Below are positions 7,924 to 16,581 of a DNA stretch of 50,988 nt, piece by piece. Numbering within the stretch: position 1 is the stretch's first letter; each line of letters begins with the position of its first letter. This DNA is from Pedobacter sp. AK013 (lineage in GTDB: Bacteria; Bacteroidota; Bacteroidia; Sphingobacteriales; Sphingobacteriaceae). The position numbers and the translations under genes were made by a program. The notes below the pieces were generated by a model. The model ran no database searches. It had not been told where the DNA came from and was given only the letters and a program-made list of their open reading frames with translations. Location: NCBI RefSeq assembly GCF_014205835.1, contig NZ_JACHCQ010000041.1, positions 1 to 50,988 of the forward strand. Direction: 5' to 3'.

Positions 7924-7954
7924 TCCGTAGTCTTGAGCTTAAGGAGACTACGGA
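7924..7954. repeat. Cassette-end hairpin element, copy D (short loop)
   Basis: TCCGTAGTCTTGAGC (7924) pairs with AAGGAGACTACGGA (ending 7954), with almost no loop. It lies 55 bp after the immunity gene and directly before the decayed Rhs relic. Just upstream, GCGCACGCG and CGCGTGTGC (around 7882-7903) form another small hairpin. Confidence 0.75.
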
Positions 7955-7972
7955 CCAATTAATAGAGAAGCG

Positions 7973-8575
7973 TTTTCAGTCCCAAACACCAACCAGTTGG
8001 AAGTATTGCAACGCAATGATTATTCACTGCTTGTTTATTTTTTTAACTGTGTTTATGGAGCTCGGTTGCGCTTCAGTTATTGTACTTTTGGTAGGTGGAA
8101 TGTCATAGATCCCAAATCCGAGCTATTTGAAATGTCTTCGCTGTATGTTTACTCGGTGAACAGCCCTGTTAACTTTATTGATAAAGATGGTAGGCCTCCA
8201 TTTATATTAATGGGCAGGTTACTGCAGAAAATCAAAGAGGAGACAAATCTTACTGGGATTACCAACTTTTGAGAACCATTGCAAATTCGAGAATTCCTAA
8301 TCCAGGAGGCGATGTTCATTTTGTAGATGGTGATCAATGGCAAAATGGTAGCAATGTTAAAACATATGCTCAGCCAGGTTGGAGAGAAGTTCCTAATTCT
8401 TTCTATTAATAAAGAAAATTATACCAATGGCGGTAATCAAGCTGGACTAAAAAGAAACGCTGGGTATAGTTACGGTAAAGCTGATTTTGAAAATGTGCTA
8501 GCTAAACTTGCCAAAGACCCAAAGACCGGAAAGATGATTGGAAAAATACATCTCCAAACACACCAACAGATATGA
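7973..8575 (+). pseudogene. Decayed Rhs cassette
   Basis: The 5' part matches the Rhs core near its end (NQLEVLQRNDY, then GRWNVIDPKSE and NSPVNFIDKDG), but the region encoding FGLRK to YDYGARFYDP is replaced by unrelated codons. After a frame change the sequence continues with DYQLLRTIANSRIPNPGGD to GWREVPNSFY and two stop codons near 8407. A further open frame (to 8575, GYSYGKADFENVLAKLAKDP) may be the rest of a toxin or an immunity remnant. There is no start and the frame is broken at least once. Confidence 0.65.
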
Positions 8576-8978
8576 ATAAAATTAAAAAAGCTTATAAGCT
8601 ATTTTTGAGCGGTTTTGTATATTTCATTAACTTTATTTTGTAATAATAATATTGCATTTTGTTTTGTAAATGTAGTTTTTTTATGCTTTTAAAATTAATG
8701 TTTTAATCGTATTTGCATGAATACAACTAACTGGGCAATATTTTATTTTTTTTTGCATTTTGTTTTTGTGTTTTATATTTTTTTAAGGATATTAGACATG
8801 GTTAAATGGCAAAAAAATGTACTCGTCTATTGTTAATGCTTCTCTCAATTTATTCTGCAACGCAGGTATTATCCCAACCCAAGATTCATAAACAAACCAG
8901 TCGGTTTCTGCTGTAATCAATAATTAATTTCAATGTCTGGTAAGGGGCATAACAATATTACATTTTAGACCTAACATT
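8576..8978. other. AT-rich intergenic region before the secretion operon
   Basis: About 400 bases, very AT-rich with long T runs (8600-8790), where the promoter of the downstream operon is expected. I could not find a clean TTG-N19-TAnnTTTG match. The only possible gene is the tiny frame at 8806-8916. Confidence 0.5.
8806..8916 (+). CDS. Possible tiny exported peptide or signal-peptide relic
   Basis: A 36-codon frame beginning MAKKCTRLLLMLLSIYSATQ. It looks like a signal peptide with a possible cleavage before the Q in VLSQ, followed by only about 12 residues. It could be the remnant of an exported protein gene or a chance frame, and nothing else supports it. Confidence 0.25.
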   Translation: MAKKCTRLLLMLLSIYSATQVLSQPKIHKQTSRFLL

Positions 8979-9818
8979 ATGATCAGCTGTTACGTAATCG
9001 GTGAACTGCATACCGTTGAATCTTTATGTATGTACTTGAGCGACTATCCGCTTACCCAATTAAAAGGATACGCAGTACAGCGGCCAGAAAGCTTTGATGC
9101 AGTATATTCCATCAGGCCGGATATTGTTTTTGTTGATGTTGCATTTTTAAGCGGTAGCAATGGCTGGCTGGAACGTATCAAGCAGTTTTCTTCAATTGTT
9201 TTGGTATCAGAAAATACGGAAATGGCTTTCGAAGCTTTTGAGCATTCGGCATTTGATTACCTGCTCAGACCGATTACATTTAACCGTTTTGTAAAAAGCA
9301 TCAATAAATTTGATCACCTTACACAACTGGCCCATTCTATACACAGCCCTAGGAAGCAGCAGGTGGTAGATTCTTTTTTTATCAAAGCAGATTCCAAAGG
9401 TCTGAAAGAATTCCTGATCAAATGCGATCAACTGATCTACATACAGGCCATGCAGAACTATGTTGTGCTTCACATGGAAAACGACCAGCGTTTTTCCTGC
9501 CACAACTCTATGAAAGAAATGGAAGATAGTTTACCTGCCAATTGTTTTAGCAGGATACATAAATCTTACATCATTAACGATGAAAAAATTACCGCTATAG
9601 AGGGGAATACGGTAATGCTGAATGGCGATGAAACCAATAAACTCCTGATAGGGAGCACATACCGGAAAGCTTTTTTTGAAAAAAAAGCGCAAAAAATGAT
9701 TAAAAAAAAGGTTGGTGTCCAAATCTTTTCTTATTCCAGGTTAGCGGTGGCTTTAATTACCTTTGGAGGAGTGCTAATAAAAGCCAAGGCCATAGGCGAA
9801 TTTAACATACAGTTTTAA
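8979..9818 (+). CDS. LytTR-family response-regulator-like protein
   Basis: A 279-residue protein. Residues 1-120 resemble a CheY-type receiver: the phosphoacceptor-like aspartate is in IVFVDVAF, but the N-terminal acidic pair is not obvious, so phosphorylation is uncertain. Residues ~133-235 match a LytTR DNA-binding domain (DSFFIKADSK, then LIKCDQLIYIQAMQNYVVLH, then CFSRIHKSYIIN). The C-terminal ~45 residues are basic then hydrophobic, longer than usual. It is the first gene of the long co-directional run to 24398 and ends three bases before the next gene, so it may regulate this operon. No sensor kinase is nearby. Confidence 0.85.
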   Translation: MISCYVIGELHTVESLCMYLSDYPLTQLKGYAVQRPESFDAVYSIRPDIVFVDVAFLSGSNGWLERIKQFSSIVLVSENTEMAFEAFEHSAFDYLLRPITFNRFVKSINKFDHLTQLAHSIHSPRKQQVVDSFFIKADSKGLKEFLIKCDQLIYIQAMQNYVVLHMENDQRFSCHNSMKEMEDSLPANCFSRIHKSYIINDEKITAIEGNTVMLNGDETNKLLIGSTYRKAFFEKKAQKMIKKKVGVQIFSYSRLAVALITFGGVLIKAKAIGEFNIQF

Positions 9819-9821
9819 AAT

Positions 9822-10766
9822 ATGAGAAAAAATATAAATCTTTTAATGGGAAGCATTTTGCTATTGCTGGCAGGCTGTAGCGAATTTATTGAGCCATCTA
9901 TTGAAAACAGAAATATAGATGTACTGGCTCCTGCAAATAAATTGGAAACCAATAGCTATCAACAAACTTTTTGGTGGAATCCAATGGCCGATGCACTGTT
10001 TTACAGGTTACAGATTGTTTCGCCAAAATTTGACAGTGTAAGTAAACTGGTTTTGGATACCCTGATCAGGACTGAAAAATTTGTGTACACGATGGATCCT
10101 GGCAAATATGAATGGCGTGTGAGGGGCGAAAACGGCAGTAGCGCAAGTAGTTACAATACCCGTTCACTCCAAATATTTCCATCCAGTCTTAAAGATCAGA
10201 GCATACAGCTTACGGGGCCGGCAAATGGGCTTTACTCGTCTAAACCAGACGTCAGGTACGAATGGCTTAAGCTCTTTGGTGCTACGGTGTATAGGTTACA
10301 GGTAGATAACAATAATTTTCTCGACGAAAATAACATGACACTTAACGTTACCACAGATAACCTGGGCTTTTTACAAACACTTACTAAGGAAGGAACCTAC
10401 CAATTCCGTGTAAGGGCAGAAAACAGTACAGAGAATTCGAAATGGAGTACCGTAAGAAGCTTTACCTACGATGCTACAGGCCCTGATCGGGTGCTGCTAA
10501 ATACACCACTGAATAAGCAAAGCGTATCGCGGCCGGTAAGACTAACCTGGAATAGACTTGCTGATGCAGAACGCTATGAGATATCGGTATACCAAAGTGA
10601 TGAGCAGACGCCCTATAGTAAGAGTTATCCACAGATGGTGACTTCGACCGAACACGTATTTGATGCCGGTAATCCTGGAGAAACCATTGCATGGAGGGTA
10701 AGGGCTTTTGATAAAGCTGGAAACGCTGGTGCCTATAGCGAGATCAGAACTTTTACCGTACAATAA
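9822..10766 (+). CDS. Lipoprotein with three fibronectin III-like domains
   Basis: The N-terminus is a lipoprotein signal with lipobox LAGC (Cys19), so the protein should be anchored in a membrane facing the periplasm or cell surface. Three repeated units begin near residues 35, 120 and 220. Each has a pattern like PANK...W.....A..YRLQ, followed by a strand ending in YEWRVRGEN, YQFRVRAEN or IAWRVRAFD; this is the repeat seen in FN3-like domains of Bacteroidota lipoproteins. It sits between the regulator and the GspC-like gene with 2-3 bp gaps, so it may be an accessory outer-membrane part of the secretion machine. That role is inferred from position only. Confidence 0.7.
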   Translation: MRKNINLLMGSILLLLAGCSEFIEPSIENRNIDVLAPANKLETNSYQQTFWWNPMADALFYRLQIVSPKFDSVSKLVLDTLIRTEKFVYTMDPGKYEWRVRGENGSSASSYNTRSLQIFPSSLKDQSIQLTGPANGLYSSKPDVRYEWLKLFGATVYRLQVDNNNFLDENNMTLNVTTDNLGFLQTLTKEGTYQFRVRAENSTENSKWSTVRSFTYDATGPDRVLLNTPLNKQSVSRPVRLTWNRLADAERYEISVYQSDEQTPYSKSYPQMVTSTEHVFDAGNPGETIAWRVRAFDKAGNAGAYSEIRTFTVQ

Positions 10767-10768
10767 GT

Positions 10769-11257
10769 ATGAAAAGTAAAAAAACTACCTATATCCTAAT
10801 TTGCTGTGTTGCAGGTGTATGGGGCATTATTTTTTATAGGGTTTTTGCCGGATTGGCTGCAGAAGATAATATACCAGTTAATTCGAGAACAATTAAAGAA
10901 CCTTATTTTAATATGACCGATCATGCAAAAGATCAGGTGATATTAGAAATGAGCTATGCTGATCCTTTTGCTTTGGCCAATTCAGAACCTGAACCTATTG
11001 TTAAATCAGCTGCCCCTGTTTTGCCTTCAGCGCCAATACCAATAAAAACACAGGTAAACTGGACCGGAATTATTTACAGCGGACAGATTTATAATCCTAC
11101 AGAAAAAAAACACGTAGCCATCATTAGTGTAAACGGTAAAGAAGTAATGCTTAGTGAGGGTGAACGCTCAAATGGCTTAAAATTTATAAAAAGGGTTGGC
11201 GACTCGATAAAAGTCGAATACCAGAATGCAACAAAATTTTTATCAATAAAACAATGA
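10769..11257 (+). CDS. GspC/PilP-like inner-membrane component
   Basis: A 162-residue protein with a single N-terminal membrane helix (about residues 7-28), a linker containing the YADPF motif (the DPF signature of PilP and related proteins), a proline-rich stretch, and a C-terminal small beta domain (VNWTGIIYSG to VEYQNATKFLS). The last part resembles the homology region of GspC or the PilP fold, which connects the inner-membrane platform to the secretin. The identification is supported by pseudopilin, GspF, GspE and GspD genes in the same window. It overlaps the next gene by four bases. Confidence 0.65.
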   Translation: MKSKKTTYILICCVAGVWGIIFYRVFAGLAAEDNIPVNSRTIKEPYFNMTDHAKDQVILEMSYADPFALANSEPEPIVKSAAPVLPSAPIPIKTQVNWTGIIYSGQIYNPTEKKHVAIISVNGKEVMLSEGERSNGLKFIKRVGDSIKVEYQNATKFLSIKQ

Positions 11258-11892
11258 AATCAGTTTACATCACCATGTTCCTGTTGTGCCTGCTGTTTTT
11301 TAAGGCTGATGCACAACGCATAAATTCTTATTTTAATGTAGATAATTATACCCATACGGTTAATTACGACCATTACAAAGCTGTTTTTTATGTGCAAAGG
11401 CCAGAAATAGGAGCGGGTAACATCAAATCAGACCGGAAATATGCCTGGTTTAGTGGCAACCAGATCCGTTATACCCAGGGTGGTTATAGTGGTAAACTGC
11501 TTGACGGGGCATACAATGAATTTTACGATACCAAAGGACTTAAAACCCAGGGTGTTTTTGATATGGGACTTAAGATCGGAAAATGGAAAAGCTGGGGAGA
11601 GGATGGCGTTTTAGATTCGATTGTGAATTATGCTAATGGAAAAGCCAATGGCAGATTTGAGAAATACGATAATGAAGGGATATTATTAGAAAGGGGAATC
11701 TATCGCAACGGACAATTAAACGGGAAATTGGAAAAGCGTGTTAGTGCAGATAGTATCCAGGTAATTCTATATAAGAAAGGTAAGGTTATGGCTTACAAAC
11801 CCAGCAAAGCAGTTAAAATTACCCGTTGGTTAAAATCCATTTTTAAAAAAGATAAGAAACTTAGTAAAAATGGAGTCAAATCCAATAACTAA
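11254..11892 (+). CDS. Exported MORN-like repeat protein
   Basis: Signal peptide at residues 1-20 (FFKADAQ cleavage). From about residue 75 to 165 there are several repeats of the MORN_2/YwqK kind (GKLLDGAYNEFYDTKGL, GVFDMGLKIGKWKSWGEDG, YANGKANGRFEKYDNEG, GIYRNGQLNGKLEK). These form a beta-sheet solenoid, usually for protein or membrane contact. The C-terminus is strongly basic (TRWLKSIFKKDKKLSKNG). It is translationally coupled to the GspC-like gene and precedes the tail-fibre-like array. Its exact role is unknown. Confidence 0.7.
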   Translation: MKSVYITMFLLCLLFFKADAQRINSYFNVDNYTHTVNYDHYKAVFYVQRPEIGAGNIKSDRKYAWFSGNQIRYTQGGYSGKLLDGAYNEFYDTKGLKTQGVFDMGLKIGKWKSWGEDGVLDSIVNYANGKANGRFEKYDNEGILLERGIYRNGQLNGKLEKRVSADSIQVILYKKGKVMAYKPSKAVKITRWLKSIFKKDKKLSKNGVKSNN

Positions 11893-11906
11893 AAATACTT
11901 TAAATA

Positions 11907-12881
11907 ATGAAAAATACCATCAAATTATCAGCCCTCGTTTTATTCAGCATTAGTTCATTATTGGTAAATGCACAAACCGCTACAAGAAATAATGCTGGTT
12001 TGCAAGGTGATGCAGGAGCCGTATCCGGCTTTTTTGAAACCGTTAATCCCGTTAACTATCCGGCCGGATCAAATGGCTGGTGGCATTTATTAGATGTTCG
12101 CCATAGTAATACAGCTAATAATTACGCCATGCAGTTTGCGGGTAGTTTTTTTAACCAGGAATTATATTTCCGAAAGACGAATAATAATGCCGGTCAGCCT
12201 TGGTCGAAAGTTCTTTTAGAAACAAATGGTAATGTTGGTATAGGGACTTCATCACCATCCACAAGGTTGGAAGTAATGCCACCAGCAATTAATGAAAGTT
12301 CTGCAGGCGTTTTTCATCTACGTGGCGATCAAGCTTGGGGAAATGTATTAACATTAGCAACAGATGCTACAAATGGCAATGATGATGCAAAGTTATTGTT
12401 CAGCTATAGGAATAAATCAAAGCAATGGTCTATTGGTGGCGGCAAGGGAGCAACAAGCTTTGGAATATGGGAAGATGGGGGGGATGGTGTTTACGGTAGT
12501 GGTTTTGGCAACCAGAGATTTATCGTAACTGCAGGAGGAAATGTAGGTATAGGAATTTCGACTCCACAAGAAAAACTTTCTGTAAAGGGTAATATTAGAG
12601 CTAAAGAAATCAAAGTAGAAGCTACCAACTGGCCCGATTATGTTTTTGAGGAGGGTTATAAGGTTGGAACATTGCAAGAGTTAGAAAGTTATATCAAAAC
12701 CAATAAACATCTTCCCGATATGCCATCGGCCAAAGAGATTGATAACCAGGGTTTATAATTGGGCGAAATGGTGAAAATGCAGCAGAAAAAGATAGAAGAA
12801 TTAACGCTGCATCTCATCGAATTAAGTAAAAAAGTAGAAACTCAGGATGCTTATATCAAACAGCTAAAAAACAAAAAATAA
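11907..12881 (+). pseudogene. Tail-fibre-like exported protein 1, premature stop
   Basis: Signal peptide (MKNTIKLSALVLFSI, cleaved near VNAQ), a head region, GNVGIGTSSP and GNVGIGISTP motifs, then the conserved C-terminal module EIKVEATNWPDYVFEEGYKV to NKHLPDMPSAKEID. A TAA at 12756-12758 ends the frame at residue 283; the paralogue at 12919 has CAA (Gln) there. In frame after the stop, LGEMVKMQQKKIEELTLHLI and a coiled coil continue to a TAA at 12879-12881, so one C-to-T change removed the coiled-coil tail. The first ~115 residues are nearly identical to the protein at 13824, although the C-terminal modules differ. Confidence 0.85.
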
Positions 12882-12918
12882 TACTGCTCTTTTTAAAATT
12901 TTAATCCAAACCAAACCA

Positions 12919-13824
12919 ATGAAAATTTTCTTACTCTCCATACTGCTATGCTCAGCAGGCATTGTAATGGCTCAGCCACAGGTGGTAACCACAGGAAACA
13001 ATGTTATAGATGCCTCCAACCCCTATGCGGCCGATGTGGTTATCGGTAGTGATGCTGCTGGAGGAACAAGGCACGACAGTAGCATCATGTGGTGGTCTAA
13101 TTTGAGCGCCTCGCGCATTAGTAATACGGGGAATGCCTTTAATTTCTCAGTATGGGCTGCGCCTCAAACACCTAATGTTTCACTTTCAACAGAAATAGGC
13201 GGAAGAAGTTATCTGATGGGTAACCTCGGGATCGGAACAAGTACACCTGAAGAGTTGCTCGAAATTAGAGCTAACCAGCCAGTTATCACCTTTCATCAAC
13301 CAGGTATCTCATCCTTTAAAATGGGAACGAGTAACGGAGTGTTTAAGTTATTGGCAATGGATAACGGCTTTGGCGGGCATACAGGGAATTTTTCCGATAC
13401 GAATAACCCCTATGTTTTTAGTTTTTTGCAAAATGGTAATGTTGGAATTGGAACAAGTACACCCCGCGAAAAACTATCGGTAAATGGTAAAATCAGGGCA
13501 CACGAAATTAAAGTAGAAGCCACCAACTGGCCTGATTATGTTTTTGAAGAAGGTTATACGGTTGGAACGTTGCAAGAGTTGGAAAGTTATATCAAAACCA
13601 ACAAGCACCTGCCTGATATGCCATCGGCCAAAGAGATTGATACCCAAGGTTTACAATTGGGCGAAATGGTAAAAATGCAGCAGAGAAAGATAGAAGAGCT
13701 TGCTCTACACCTCATCGAAAAAGAAAAGCAGCTTCGAAATCAAGAAAATAAAGTTATTCAGTTGGAAAGTAAACTCACCCAACAAGAAAAAACCATTCAG
13801 GAAATTTTAAAGAAAATAAAATAA
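12919..13824 (+). CDS. Tail-fibre-like exported protein 2
   Basis: A 301-residue protein: signal peptide (residues 1-19, cleaved near VMAQ), variable head, GNLGIGTSTPEELLEI and GNVGIGTSTPREKLSV motifs, then the type A module (EIKVEATNWPDYVFEEGYTV to NKHLPDMPSAKEID), LGEMVKMQQRKIEELALHLI and a coiled coil of ~50 residues. The overall plan resembles phage tail-fibre proteins, whose C-terminal intramolecular chaperone (peptidase S74-like) helps trimerise the head. Bacteroidota genomes often carry such proteins outside prophages. The cell-surface role is not established. Its stop overlaps the next start (TAATG). Confidence 0.75.
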   Translation: MKIFLLSILLCSAGIVMAQPQVVTTGNNVIDASNPYAADVVIGSDAAGGTRHDSSIMWWSNLSASRISNTGNAFNFSVWAAPQTPNVSLSTEIGGRSYLMGNLGIGTSTPEELLEIRANQPVITFHQPGISSFKMGTSNGVFKLLAMDNGFGGHTGNFSDTNNPYVFSFLQNGNVGIGTSTPREKLSVNGKIRAHEIKVEATNWPDYVFEEGYTVGTLQELESYIKTNKHLPDMPSAKEIDTQGLQLGEMVKMQQRKIEELALHLIEKEKQLRNQENKVIQLESKLTQQEKTIQEILKKIK

Positions 13825-14822
13825 TGAGAAATACCATCAAATTATCAGCCCTCGTTTTATTCAGCATTTGTTCATTATTGGTAAATGCACAAACCGCTAC
13901 AAGAGATAATGCTGGTTTGCAAGGTGATGCCGGAGCCGTATCCGGCTTTTTTGAAACCTCCGCTCCGGTAAATTACCCGGCAGGAGCAAGTAGCTGGTGG
14001 CATTTATTAGATGTTCGCCATAGCAACACGGTTAATAATTTCGCCATGCAGTTTGCAGGTAGTTTTTTTAATCAGGAATTATATTTCAGGAAAACGAATA
14101 ATTATGCATCACAAAATTGGTCGAAAGTTCTGTTAGAGACTAATGGGAATGTAGGTATAGGTACAAGTAACCCAAACTCTACTTTAACTATAAGATCGGC
14201 TTCCACAGGCGTAAGTATTAATCCCGGTGCCAGTCCATATTTCGGTACTTTGGCTTTTAACAGAGAGTCGGGCACAGGAGCCATATTCGATCCTTCGGGT
14301 AAGGCCTTTCAGATTAATAATGGTGGGGGAGATCAAAATCTGCACATCCAGGTGTATAATGGAGATGGTACTTTAGTGACGAATAATTCATTGGTTATTT
14401 CGGGTGCAAACGGAAATGTGGGTATCGGTACAGCAAATCTAACTGATGCCCTTACTGTTGCTGGTAAAATCGGTGCACGGGAAATTAAAGTTTCTACTAA
14501 TGCAGGAGCCGATTTTGTATTCGAACCTGATTACCAACTCACCGATTTAACTGAACTGGAGAAGTTCGTAAAAAGCAACAAACACCTGCCCGAAATTCCA
14601 ACTGCTAAACAAATGGTCGAAAACGGTGTAAATCTTGGAGAACTGAATATCAAACTGCTGCAAAAGGTTGAAGAACTTACTCTTCATCTGATTGAAGAAC
14701 ACAATAGAACTGTTGTACGCAACAAAGAGATAGATGAACTAAAAACCTTATTAAAACAACAGCAGAATCATTTAAATGAAATTGAATTAAAATTAAAAAA
14801 AGATGAAAAACGGAATAGATAA
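13824..14822 (+). CDS. Tail-fibre-like exported protein 3 (type B C-terminus)
   Basis: The signal peptide and first ~115 residues are nearly identical to the gene at 11907. The second half differs: after GNVGIGTANLTDALTV the C-terminal module is type B (EIKVSTNAGADFVFEPDYQL, then LEKFVKSNKHLPEIPTAKQM and LGELNIKLLQKVEELTLHLI), shared with the gene at 17516. A long basic coiled coil follows. This is a clear mosaic: the same head joined to different C-terminal modules. It overlaps the next gene by 20 bases. Confidence 0.75.
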   Translation: MRNTIKLSALVLFSICSLLVNAQTATRDNAGLQGDAGAVSGFFETSAPVNYPAGASSWWHLLDVRHSNTVNNFAMQFAGSFFNQELYFRKTNNYASQNWSKVLLETNGNVGIGTSNPNSTLTIRSASTGVSINPGASPYFGTLAFNRESGTGAIFDPSGKAFQINNGGGDQNLHIQVYNGDGTLVTNNSLVISGANGNVGIGTANLTDALTVAGKIGAREIKVSTNAGADFVFEPDYQLTDLTELEKFVKSNKHLPEIPTAKQMVENGVNLGELNIKLLQKVEELTLHLIEEHNRTVVRNKEIDELKTLLKQQQNHLNEIELKLKKDEKRNR

Positions 14823-15651
14823 AATTATAGCTGTACTGGTTTTATGTTTAGCTTTTACAAGTGCAGGTGCACAGAACTGGAATAAGCCGGTATATATTGG
14901 TGGTGATGGTGTGACAGAATTGGGGAAATATATCGATTTCCATGAAAGTGATAATGGTACAGAGGATTTTTCTTTAAGGTTTGGTGTTTTTGGAAACAGA
15001 TTGATCTCATCCGGTGCATTCAGTGTGCCAGGAATAGGTATCAACACCAATTCTTTTAACAATAACGAACTCCACATTTACGGTAACTCCCCTTCAGCAA
15101 CAAACCTCATCTTATCGGCGAACTACGAAAATATTTACCGCTGGAAGTTTAAAACGACAGATAGAGGTAATGCCATAGATCTGGATATAGTCGCCACCAA
15201 TAACATAGATCAGGAAGAACAATTAATTAAGTTTTCACCTTCTTTCTCCGGTCGCCCGGAACTCAGTTTTATGAACGACTGGTTAGTGGTAAACAATGGT
15301 AATATCGGCATGGGCACCGTTACACCAAGTGAAAGGCTAGCGGTAAATGGCAAGATCCGTGCCCGTGAAATCAAAGTAGATGCTACCAATTGGCCCGATT
15401 ATGTTTTTGAAGAAGGACATCAGACAGGAACATTAGAAGAATTGGAAAGTTATATTAAGGCCAACAGGCACTTACCCGAAATACCCATAGCCAAAGAAGT
15501 TGAATCGAATGGAGTAGAATTAGGCGCAATGAATAAGCTTCTGCTAAAGAAGATAGAAGAACTTACCATACACTTGATTGAAAAAGATAAACAAATCAAC
15601 TCACTGATCAATAGAGTAGATGTTTTGGAAAACAAAAAGAAAAATAAATAA
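14803..15651 (+). CDS. Tail-fibre-like exported protein 4
   Basis: A 282-residue protein with signal peptide (ALVLCLAFTSAGAQ-like, cleaved near residue 24). The unique head has SLRFGVFGNRLISSGAFS and INTNSFNNNELHIYGNSPSA. GNIGMGTVTPSERLAV follows, then the type A module (EIKVDATNWPDYVFEEGHQT) with LGAMNKLLLKKIEELTIHLI and a lysine-rich coiled coil. LGAM replaces the usual LGEM. The start lies inside the previous gene, which suggests translational coupling. Confidence 0.7.
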   Translation: MKNGIDKIIAVLVLCLAFTSAGAQNWNKPVYIGGDGVTELGKYIDFHESDNGTEDFSLRFGVFGNRLISSGAFSVPGIGINTNSFNNNELHIYGNSPSATNLILSANYENIYRWKFKTTDRGNAIDLDIVATNNIDQEEQLIKFSPSFSGRPELSFMNDWLVVNNGNIGMGTVTPSERLAVNGKIRAREIKVDATNWPDYVFEEGHQTGTLEELESYIKANRHLPEIPIAKEVESNGVELGAMNKLLLKKIEELTIHLIEKDKQINSLINRVDVLENKKKNK

Positions 15652-15654
15652 CAA

Positions 15655-16581
15655 ATGAGACAACTCCTTTTAACCTTAACATTTGCCTTTATTTTTTGCA
15701 ACTGTTTTTCTCAGGGTACAATATCACCCCTTTTCTACGATGAAAGTAACGGACTTAACGTAATTGAAGGTACGACCATGATTAATGATGGGAATGCGAA
15801 CGGGGGGACTTGTATGTTCAGGCCTGCTGGCGCTCCAGGTGGGACCATCTGGGCAGGCCCTTATGTATCGGTTACCGCGGGTAATTATCTTTTTCAAGCA
15901 AGAATAAAAGTAGCCTCAAATGGCTCAGCCGCTAACCTTTTCATGCTTGATATTGTAAGTCAGTTTGGTTATGTAACACATGGAGCTATTTGGATCAAGC
16001 CAAATATGTTCAGAGCGAATAACGAATGGCAGCTGATTACCATCCCCGTATCTATCCCGCACGGAATTACCAATTTGGAAATGAGGGGAATGAATTTTCA
16101 GCCTGGAGTAACCGATGTGTATCTTGATTATGTTCAGCTTGTACCATCAAGCCTTCCAGGCCTTTATTCAAATGAATTAACCATTTCGGGCAATGGCGAT
16201 GTAGGCATTGGGACTACCACTCCCCGCGAAAAACTATCGGTAAATGGTAAAATCAGGGCACACGAAATTAAAGTAGAAGCCACCAACTGGCCCGATTATG
16301 TTTTTGAGGAGGGTTACAAGGTTGGAAATTTACAAGAGTTGGAAAGTTATATTAAAGCGAATAAACACTTGCCTGATATGCCGGCTGCAAAAGAGGTGGA
16401 AACGAATGGAATAGCAGTAAGTGAAATGCTCAAACTCCAACAGCAAAAAATAGAAGAACTTACCTTATACCTGATTGAGCAGAATAAGGCTATCGACACT
16501 CAAAATGAAAAGCTTTTACTGCAAGGTAAGCAGATCAAACTGCTTAAAATTCAGATTAATGCAATTAAAAAAGGGAAATAA
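15655..16581 (+). CDS. Tail-fibre-like exported protein 5 with a CBM-like head
   Basis: Signal peptide of about 20 residues (ending NCFSQ). The head (residues ~25-165) has strands such as GGTIWAGPYVSVTAGNYLFQ, ARIKVASNG, WQLITIPVSIPHGITNLEMR and VYLDYVQLVP. This resembles the jelly-roll of carbohydrate-binding modules, so it may bind glycan. It is followed by GDVGIGTTTPREKLSVNGKI, the type A module, a VSEM variant of LGEM, and a coiled coil. One base of spacing separates it from the next gene. Carbohydrate binding is an inference from predicted strand pattern only. Confidence 0.7.
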   Translation: MRQLLLTLTFAFIFCNCFSQGTISPLFYDESNGLNVIEGTTMINDGNANGGTCMFRPAGAPGGTIWAGPYVSVTAGNYLFQARIKVASNGSAANLFMLDIVSQFGYVTHGAIWIKPNMFRANNEWQLITIPVSIPHGITNLEMRGMNFQPGVTDVYLDYVQLVPSSLPGLYSNELTISGNGDVGIGTTTPREKLSVNGKIRAHEIKVEATNWPDYVFEEGYKVGNLQELESYIKANKHLPDMPAAKEVETNGIAVSEMLKLQQQKIEELTLYLIEQNKAIDTQNEKLLLQGKQIKLLKIQINAIKKGK

